12,622 bases of DNA from an uncultured Verrucomicrobiota bacterium (GTDB lineage Bacteria > Verrucomicrobiota > Kiritimatiellia > RFP12 > UBA1067), in assembly GCA_946631535.1 (NCBI GenBank), contig CAMPAF010000046.1, forward strand, positions 1 through 12,622, written 5' to 3'. The translations under genes were made by a program, and so were the position numbers. Below the pieces are notes generated by a model, which made no database searches, was not told where the DNA came from, and saw only the letters and a program-made list of their open reading frames with translations. Of this stretch, positions 6,447-12,622 are shown piece after piece; position 1 is the first letter of the stretch; the number at the start of each line of letters is the position of its first letter.

Positions 6447-8210
6447 TTATTTCGCGGGACTCTCGCCGGCGGCGGCGCGAGCGAAGCCTTCCTTGATGGC
6501 AACCGTCACGATCTTCGCGCGGCGGTAGCCGTCGTAGATTCCGGCCATGTTCTCCGCGAGCAGCTTGGACCGTATGTTCGAGCCGTCACGGTGGTACGTG
6601 CGCGCGTCGGCGAAGTGCCAAAACGTGAGGCCCGCCATCTCGGGATCGGCGAAGATGCGGTCCAGGACGTCCTTGTTGTAGTACAGCTGGAACTCCTCGG
6701 TGCCTTGCCCCGCCGCCGGGTCGTGGTAGCCGTAGATGGCGGTGGTGCCCATCTCCGAGACGATGATCGGCTTCTCGGGGTAGAGCTTGCGGTAGCGCGT
6801 GACGATCTTCGTGACCGCCGCGTCGATGAGGTTCTTCTGGTTCTCGAACGTGCCCGCGTTGGACCCGATCCAGCCGGGGTAGGTGTTGAACGAGATGAGA
6901 TCTGTTTTCTCGTTCGAGATGTCGTCGTTGTTGTGGTTGCAGGCGAATGTTATCAGGCGGCCGGAGTCTTGCGAGCGGATCGCGTCGATGAGCGCGTCGT
7001 TCATCTTCTTGCCCTCCTTCGTCTGCGAGGCGTTCTCGTTCTGGAAGGCGAAGATGATCACGGACGGGTGGTTGAAGCTCGCGCGCACCATCGCGCGCGT
7101 CTGCTCCACCTGCAGGCGGAAGTAGTCGGGGTCGCCCATCTGTTTGGCGTTGTTGCCCCAGCCTAGCGACTCCTCCCACACCAGCACGCCCATCTCGTCG
7201 CAGTAGTCGAGGAACCGCTGGCTCTGCTGGTAGTGGCAGCCGCGGAAGAAGTTGCCGTTGAGCGACTTCAGGAGCTGGATGTCCTGCACCATCAGCGCCT
7301 CGGGCGTGGCCGCGCCGAACTGCGGATGCGCCTCGTGGCGGTTCGCGCCCTTGAGGAAGAGAATCTCCCCGTTCAGCCACAGACGTTTCTTTTCCGCCTT
7401 GATTTGCCTAATTCCGAACCGCGCCCTCACGGGAGGGGCGTAATTTATTGCGCCCGCTGCTGTCGCGCAGCAGCGCGACCCTCCCAGTGTTACTGTGTGG
7501 AGGTTGGGAGCCGCAGGTGACCACAGCTTGAAGTTCGGCACGCGCACGGTCGCGCGGAAGTTGCGGAACGAGGTATTTACCTCATTCGCCCCGTCGAAGA
7601 CGAGCGTCGCCTCGAAATCGCCCTTGGCGAAGTTGACGGCCTCGATCTCCACTGTGCCAGTCTTGTAGTCGCGCGTGCGCACGAAGAGCTTGCGGTTGTC
7701 GAAGACCATCTTCACGCCGTGGTAGAAGCCGCCGTAGAGGTAGAAATCGTAGTACGGCAGGGCTAGCTTCTGCGTGGACCAGTCGAGCACGTTGTCGAGC
7801 GCGGCGAAGATGGTGTGCGAGCCGGCGCCGAGCGGACCGGTGGGGATCTCAAGCCGTGCCCAAGGGAAGGGCTGGATGCCGCCAGTCGGCTTGCCGTCGA
7901 CGGCGAACTGCGCGCGCAGGCCCATGCCGTCCACGACGATCCAGGCGTTTTCGGCCGGCTCGGAGAGCGTGAACGTGCGCCGATAGAGTCCTGTCCCGCG
8001 CTTGCAGAGCCACTTTGGCTGCATGTCCCAGCAGCCAGGAACAGACATGCGGTCCGTTGCTGCGAAGTCGGGCTTGTTCGCGGCCTCTACGGTTTTCCCT
8101 TCCGCGAAGGCGAATTCCCAGCTCCCGTTCAGGTCCAGCGGCTCCGGCCGCGCCAATGCGCAGATCGCCGTTCCCAGCGCTAGTGCGCCCGCAATCGTCC
8201 TTGTCGTCAT
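6447..8210 (-). CDS. Secreted GH2 beta-glycosidase
   Basis: A GH2 retaining beta-glycosidase (beta-galactosidase/beta-glucuronidase type) of 587 residues. I chose the ATG at 8210 because GGAG (complement of 8217-8220) sits six bases before it; the alternative ATG at 8222 adds four residues. Either start gives a signal peptide (TIAGALALGTAICALA), so the enzyme is exported. Numbered from 8210, a jelly-roll domain (LNGSWEFAF, VPGCWDMQPKW, GLYRRTF) and an Ig-like domain lead into a TIM barrel from RLWLNGEILFLKGANRHE. The acid/base is Glu392 in FAFQNENAS, and the nucleophile is Glu486 in PIIVSEMGTTAIYG; both are present, so it should be active. Residues about 245-261 look like an in-frame insertion encoded by a GC-rich hairpin segment. 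Exact substrate is not readable. Confidence 0.9.
   Translation of the reverse strand: MTTRTIAGALALGTAICALARPEPLDLNGSWEFAFAEGKTVEAANKPDFAATDRMSVPGCWDMQPKWLCKRGTGLYRRTFTLSEPAENAWIVVDGMGLRAQFAVDGKPTGGIQPFPWARLEIPTGPLGAGSHTIFAALDNVLDWSTQKLALPYYDFYLYGGFYHGVKMVFDNRKLFVRTRDYKTGTVEIEAVNFAKGDFEATLVFDGANEVNTSFRNFRATVRVPNFKLWSPAAPNLHTVTLGGSRCCATAAGAINYAPPVRARFGIRQIKAEKKRLWLNGEILFLKGANRHEAHPQFGAATPEALMVQDIQLLKSLNGNFFRGCHYQQSQRFLDYCDEMGVLVWEESLGWGNNAKQMGDPDYFRLQVEQTRAMVRASFNHPSVIIFAFQNENASQTKEGKKMNDALIDAIRSQDSGRLITFACNHNNDDISNEKTDLISFNTYPGWIGSNAGTFENQKNLIDAAVTKIVTRYRKLYPEKPIIVSEMGTTAIYGYHDPAAGQGTEEFQLYYNKDVLDRIFADPEMAGLTFWHFADARTYHRDGSNIRSKLLAENMAGIYDGYRRAKIVTVAIKEGFARAAAGESPAK
7423..7485. repeat. GC-rich multi-hairpin segment inside the GH2 gene
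   Basis: Nested inverted repeats are packed into about 63 bases: outer arms GGGAGGG (7431-7437) and CCCTCCC (7479-7485); an inner pair GGGCG (7436-7440) and CGCCC (7451-7455) around a ten-base AT-rich loop; and a perfect 8-bp stem CGCTGCTG/CAGCAGCG (7455-7462, 7468-7475). The last competes with an alternative 7-bp stem at 7462-7468/7473-7479. On the minus strand it is translated in frame as part of SRCCATAAGAINYAPP, which does not look like GH2 sequence. It is likely an inserted palindromic repeat tolerated at a loop between the Ig-like domain and the barrel. Confidence 0.65.
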
Positions 8211-8401
8211 TGTATTCTCCATGTTATGGGTTCGTGCTGTCGCCCACCGGAAAGACGGGCGATTCGCGGACGATTATACCACAACTCTCCGCGGGAGGCG
8301 AAAACATGAAAATCTGAAATAATGCAAATCACGCTTCCATTTTCCCCGCGAGAAGGGTATAATCTTTGCCACACCAAAAAAGCAACTGGAGATTCAAGAA
8401 C
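8211..8401. promoter_or_regulatory. Divergent promoter region between GH2 and surface protein
   Basis: A perfect TATAAT on the minus strand (8273-8278) faces the GH2 gene, and a perfect TATAAT on the plus strand (8358-8363) faces the surface-repeat gene. Both lie in the 9-base context GGTATAATC. No strong -35 is seen for either; best matches are three or fewer of six. A short palindrome CTCC-GCG-GGAG (8287-8297) sits upstream of the minus-strand -10, where an operator or -35 would be. Predicted transcript leaders are roughly 30-55 bases. Confidence 0.65.
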
Positions 8402-8923
8402 ATGAAAAAGCTGTTGATGGCGTTTGCGGTCCTTTGTTCGGTTTCCGTACTGCACGCGGAATCCGACTACTACGTGACAGTCTGCGCTTGGGCGCCAGGC
8501 CAGATTCCTATGTCGTCGGGTTCGGTGACCTACGGCGTGCGCGTGTCGCTGTTCTACGGCGACTGTTCGCGCCTGAGCGGCCTTGATCTCGCCATTTTTG
8601 GCGCAAACCGGGTGCGCGAGAACTTCAATGGCTTCTCGGTCGCCCCCGTGTTCGAGCGTGCCAACAACGCGGCTGGCTTCCAGCTGGGCTTTGCGAACGT
8701 GGTCGAGAACGAGTTCTCCGGCATGCAGCTCGGCGCGTGGGGCCACGCCGGTCACGGATATGGTACCCAGTGGGGCATCGTGAACACGGCTGGGTACTTT
8801 GCGGGTCTGCAGCTGGGCCTGTTCAACTGGGCGGATGACCTTGATGGCCTGCAGCTGGGCCTCATCAACGTCGTTGCAGACCAGACGCTCTGCGTGCTTC
8901 CCTTCCTGAACATCGGCTTCTGA
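8402..8923 (+). CDS. Secreted beta-repeat protein, LA_2272-like
   Basis: A 173-residue exported protein. The ATG at 8402 has GGAG (8388-8391) ten bases upstream and begins a clear signal peptide (MKKLLMAFAVLCSVSVLHA, cleavage after residue 19); the upstream in-frame TTG at 8366 would bury it. The mature part is a series of about seven 13-17-residue repeats with the core (S/A/D)G-hydrophobic-QLG: SGLDLAIFG (59), NGFSVAPVF (76), AGFQLGFAN (91), SGMQLGAWG (106), GTQWGIVN (121), AGLQLGLFN (134), DGLQLGLIN (148). It ends PFLNIGF with a terminal aromatic residue. This resembles the LA_2272 surface-repeat family, likely a beta-structured outer-membrane or surface protein of unknown function. One base separates its stop from the glnS ATG. 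Confidence 0.7.
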   Translation: MKKLLMAFAVLCSVSVLHAESDYYVTVCAWAPGQIPMSSGSVTYGVRVSLFYGDCSRLSGLDLAIFGANRVRENFNGFSVAPVFERANNAAGFQLGFANVVENEFSGMQLGAWGHAGHGYGTQWGIVNTAGYFAGLQLGLFNWADDLDGLQLGLINVVADQTLCVLPFLNIGF

Positions 8924-8924
8924 C

Positions 8925-10644
<1,720 letters not shown>

Positions 10645-10649
<5 letters not shown>

Positions 10650-10692
10650 AGGTTGAAAGGTTAAAGGGTTAAAAGTTTAAAGGGTTAGAAAG
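10645..10692 (+). repeat. 8-base tandem repeat spanning the glnS stop
   Basis: Six consecutive 8-base units begin at 10645, 10653, 10661, 10669, 10677 and 10685, with consensus TTAAAGGG (TTTGAAGG, TTGAAAGG, TTAAAGGG, TTAAAAGT, TTAAAGGG, TTAGAAAG). The glnS TGA (10647-10649) lies inside unit 1, and the array fills most of the 56-base gap before the flavodiiron gene, ending 13 bases before its ATG. It is purine-rich and could act on translation initiation. Confidence 0.85.
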
Positions 10693-10705
10693 CAAGGCGA
10701 GAGAA

Positions 10706-11878
10706 ATGACAATATCAGATGGAATAAAGTATGTCGGTGTGAACGACCATGATATCGACCTCTTCGAGGGGCAGTACGTGGTGCCGAACGGAATGGCTTA
10801 CAACAGCTACGTGGTGCTGGGCGGCGAAAAGTCGGCCGTGATGGACACGGTGGACGCGCGCTTCGGCGGCGAATGGCTCGCGAACGTGAAGGCCGCGCTC
10901 GGCGGCAAGGCGCCGGACTACCTGGTGGTGCAGCACATGGAGCCGGACCACTCGGCAAACATTGCGGCGTTCATGGACACGTATCCGCAGGCGAAGGTGG
11001 TCTCCTCCGCGCCGGCGTTCCGCATGATGAAGAACTTCTTCGGCAAGGAGTGGGAGGACCGTCGCGTCGTGGTGAAGGAGGGCGACACGCTCGACCTTGG
11101 CGGACGCGCGCTCGCGTTCGTGGCGGCGCCGATGGTCCACTGGCCGGAGGTGATCATGACGTACGACGCGGCGGAGAAGGCGCTCTTCTCGGCTGACGGC
11201 TTCGGCAAGTTCGGCGCGAACGACGTGGAGGATCCCGAGGGCTGGGACTGCGAGGCGCGCCGCTACTACTTCGGAATCGTCGGCAAGTACGGTCCGCAGG
11301 TGCAGGCCGTCCTCAAGAAGGCGGCCGGGCTCGCGATCGAGAAGATACTGCCGCTGCACGGGCCGCTGCTCCAGACGCCGGAGGAGATCGCGCACGTTGT
11401 GAAGCAGTACGGCACGTGGAGCTCGTACGGCGTGGAGAGCGAAGGAATCTGCATCGCCTACACGTCCGTGTACGGCCACACGAAGGCGGCGGCGCTGAAG
11501 CTCGCGGAGCTGCTGAAGGCGAAGGGCTGCCCGAAGGTGGCGGTAGCGGACCTTGCGCGCGACGACATGCCCGAGACGGTGGAGGACGCGTTCCGCTACG
11601 GCAAGCTCGTGCTGGCGACGACGACGTACAACATGGACATCTTCCCGTACATGCGCACGTTCATCGAGCATCTTGTCGAGCGCAACTACCAGAACCGCAC
11701 GATCGGACTGGTCGAGAACGGCAGCTGGGCGCCTATGGCGGCGAAGGTGATGAAGGGGCTTTTCGAGAAGTCCAAGGGAATCGCGTTCTGCGAGAACACG
11801 GTGACGATCGCGAGCGCGCTCAACGCGGCCTCCGAGGCGAAGCTCGCAGCTCTCGCCGACGAGCTGATGAAGTCCTAA
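10706..11878 (+). CDS. Flavodiiron protein (A-type flavoprotein, FprA/ROO-like)
   Basis: A cytoplasmic O2 and/or NO reductase of anaerobes, 390 residues, with the minimal two-domain form. The N-terminal metallo-beta-lactamase-like domain holds all diiron ligands: H77, E79, D81 (HMEPDH, with H82), H145 (MVHWPE), D164 (SADGFG) and H218 (LHGP). The flavodoxin-like domain starts near residue 247 with the FMN phosphate loop T253-SVYGH-T259 and TTTYNMDIFPYM, NGSWAP further on. There is no C-terminal rubredoxin or flavin reductase domain, so electrons must come from a separate rubredoxin or similar donor not in the window. O2 versus NO preference cannot be read. The stop overlaps the next ATG by one base (TAATG), implying coupling to the adaptor gene. 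Confidence 0.95.
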   Translation: MTISDGIKYVGVNDHDIDLFEGQYVVPNGMAYNSYVVLGGEKSAVMDTVDARFGGEWLANVKAALGGKAPDYLVVQHMEPDHSANIAAFMDTYPQAKVVSSAPAFRMMKNFFGKEWEDRRVVVKEGDTLDLGGRALAFVAAPMVHWPEVIMTYDAAEKALFSADGFGKFGANDVEDPEGWDCEARRYYFGIVGKYGPQVQAVLKKAAGLAIEKILPLHGPLLQTPEEIAHVVKQYGTWSSYGVESEGICIAYTSVYGHTKAAALKLAELLKAKGCPKVAVADLARDDMPETVEDAFRYGKLVLATTTYNMDIFPYMRTFIEHLVERNYQNRTIGLVENGSWAPMAAKVMKGLFEKSKGIAFCENTVTIASALNAASEAKLAALADELMKS

Positions 11879-12622
11879 TGAACCTGCGCTCCGCCAATGT
11901 CGTTGCCTGTGCATGGGTGACTTTCGCCGGTGGCCTGTTCGCTGCGGGTGTTCCGCTGAAGGTTCCCGTGACACAGGTGGAGATGGGGATTGACAAGCAG
12001 GTGAAGATGTATCCTGGGCGCGTAGTGCCTGTGGCTCAGGTGAACGTGATACCGCAGGTGAGCGGCGAGATACTGGAGGTAGGCTTCGAGAACGGCGCGA
12101 TTGTGAAGAAGGGAGACCTCCTCTACCGGCTCGATCCCGTGAAGTACGAGGCTGCCGTGAAGAACGCCGAGGCTAAGGTGGCGGAATGCAAGGCAGCGCT
12201 AGGATACGCGGAGCTCAGCTACTCGCGCCACCAGAAGCTGGTCAACACGCGCGCGGTTTCGCTCGATGCCGTGGACAACGCGCTCTCGGCGCGCGATAGC
12301 GCGCTTGCTGCGCTCGCCGCCGCGCAGGCGGATCTCACCAGCGCCCGCGACGACCTGCGCCACTGCCGGATCGTGGCACCAATCGCCGGCAAGCTGGGCA
12401 CTACCCAGTTCACGGCAGGCAACTACCTCCAGAAGGGCCAGGGCACGCTCGTGACCCTCATACAGGCTGCGCCGATCCGCGTGCGATTCTCCATCTCCAA
12501 CGCCGAGTTCCTTGAGATGTTCGGCGGCAAGGCGTCAGCCTTGCAGGCCGACGGCATCGTGTCGCTCACGCTCGCGGACGGGCGCGACTACATGGAGGAC
12601 GGGCAGGTGGAGTACGTGGACA
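11878..12622 (+). CDS. RND efflux periplasmic adaptor subunit (3'-partial)
   Basis: The frame opens at ATG 11878 and runs to the right edge, giving 248 visible residues of an AcrA/MexA/HlyD-type membrane fusion protein, which links an inner-membrane RND pump to an outer-membrane channel. Residues 1-23 form a signal peptide (cleavage near FAA) with no lipobox Cys after it. V57-P87 is the first lipoyl half (IPQVSGEILEVGFENGAIVK), 88-162 an Ala-rich alpha-hairpin/coiled coil, and 164-200 the second lipoyl half (IVAPIAGKLGTTQFTAGNYL), followed by the start of the beta-barrel (IRVRFSISNAEF). The start overlaps the flavodiiron stop as TAATG. The RND pump gene is expected beyond the window. Substrate is unknown. 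Confidence 0.9.
   Translation, partial: MNLRSANVVACAWVTFAGGLFAAGVPLKVPVTQVEMGIDKQVKMYPGRVVPVAQVNVIPQVSGEILEVGFENGAIVKKGDLLYRLDPVKYEAAVKNAEAKVAECKAALGYAELSYSRHQKLVNTRAVSLDAVDNALSARDSALAALAAAQADLTSARDDLRHCRIVAPIAGKLGTTQFTAGNYLQKGQGTLVTLIQAAPIRVRFSISNAEFLEMFGGKASALQADGIVSLTLADGRDYMEDGQVEYVD

Noticed and set aside
8366..8401. TTG start for the surface-repeat protein
   Set aside because: It lies about three bases after the TATAAT box, leaving no room for a leader or ribosome site, and would bury the signal peptide.
10715..11974. 419-codon open frame on the minus strand across the flavodiiron gene
   Set aside because: It is the antisense shadow of a gene with complete diiron and FMN motifs; the translation is Arg/His/Leu-rich low-complexity, as expected from GC-rich codon use.

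Overview
The window comes from a GC-rich bacterial genome with tight gene packing and short, comparatively AT-rich intergenic gaps. The gene content is polysaccharide glycosidases (GH29, GH2), a flavodiiron oxygen/NO reductase, nickel-pincer cofactor genes, a Bacteroides-like DMT sugar transporter, a short-form ThiC, GlnRS and an LA_2272-like surface-repeat protein. This suggests an anaerobic, probably gut- or rumen-associated Gram-negative, most likely of the PVC group (Kiritimatiellota/Verrucomicrobiota/Lentisphaerae). The lineage is an inference from gene content; no rRNA or other phylogenetic marker was used.

Layout. Bases 1-4860 (+) hold a carbohydrate/cofactor cluster. A GH29 alpha-L-fucosidase is cut by the left edge and is followed after one base by larB, which overlaps larC by ATGA. 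Ribokinase and a 10-TM sugar transporter follow, each after a 44-base gap. Bases 4861-5135 are a 275-base intergenic region with a 7-base tandem repeat and a large two-armed palindrome (4952-5082) that almost coincides with an unlisted 44-codon ORF (4962-5096). thiC (5136-6440, +) then converges with a secreted GH2 glycosidase (8210-6447, -), with only 6 bases between the stops. A divergent promoter region (8211-8401) with a perfect TATAAT on each strand separates GH2 from a rightward cluster: a secreted beta-repeat protein, glnS, an 8-base tandem repeat, a flavodiiron protein, and the start of an RND-type periplasmic adaptor that overlaps the flavodiiron stop and runs off the right edge.

How the genes fit together. 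The fucosidase and GH2 enzyme would release monosaccharides from glycans, and the transporter and ribokinase would take up and phosphorylate sugars. LarB and LarC make the nickel-pincer nucleotide used by LarA-type 2-hydroxyacid racemases/epimerases, but neither LarE nor LarA lies in the window. ThiC feeds thiamine synthesis and has no recognisable TPP riboswitch. The flavodiiron protein would detoxify O2 or NO.

The most unusual content is repetitive DNA rather than any gene: tandem repeats of period 7, 8 and 9 at gene junctions or inside a His-rich loop, a ~131-base palindrome whose two strands encode related peptides, and a GC-rich multi-hairpin segment that appears to be inserted in frame in the GH2 gene.
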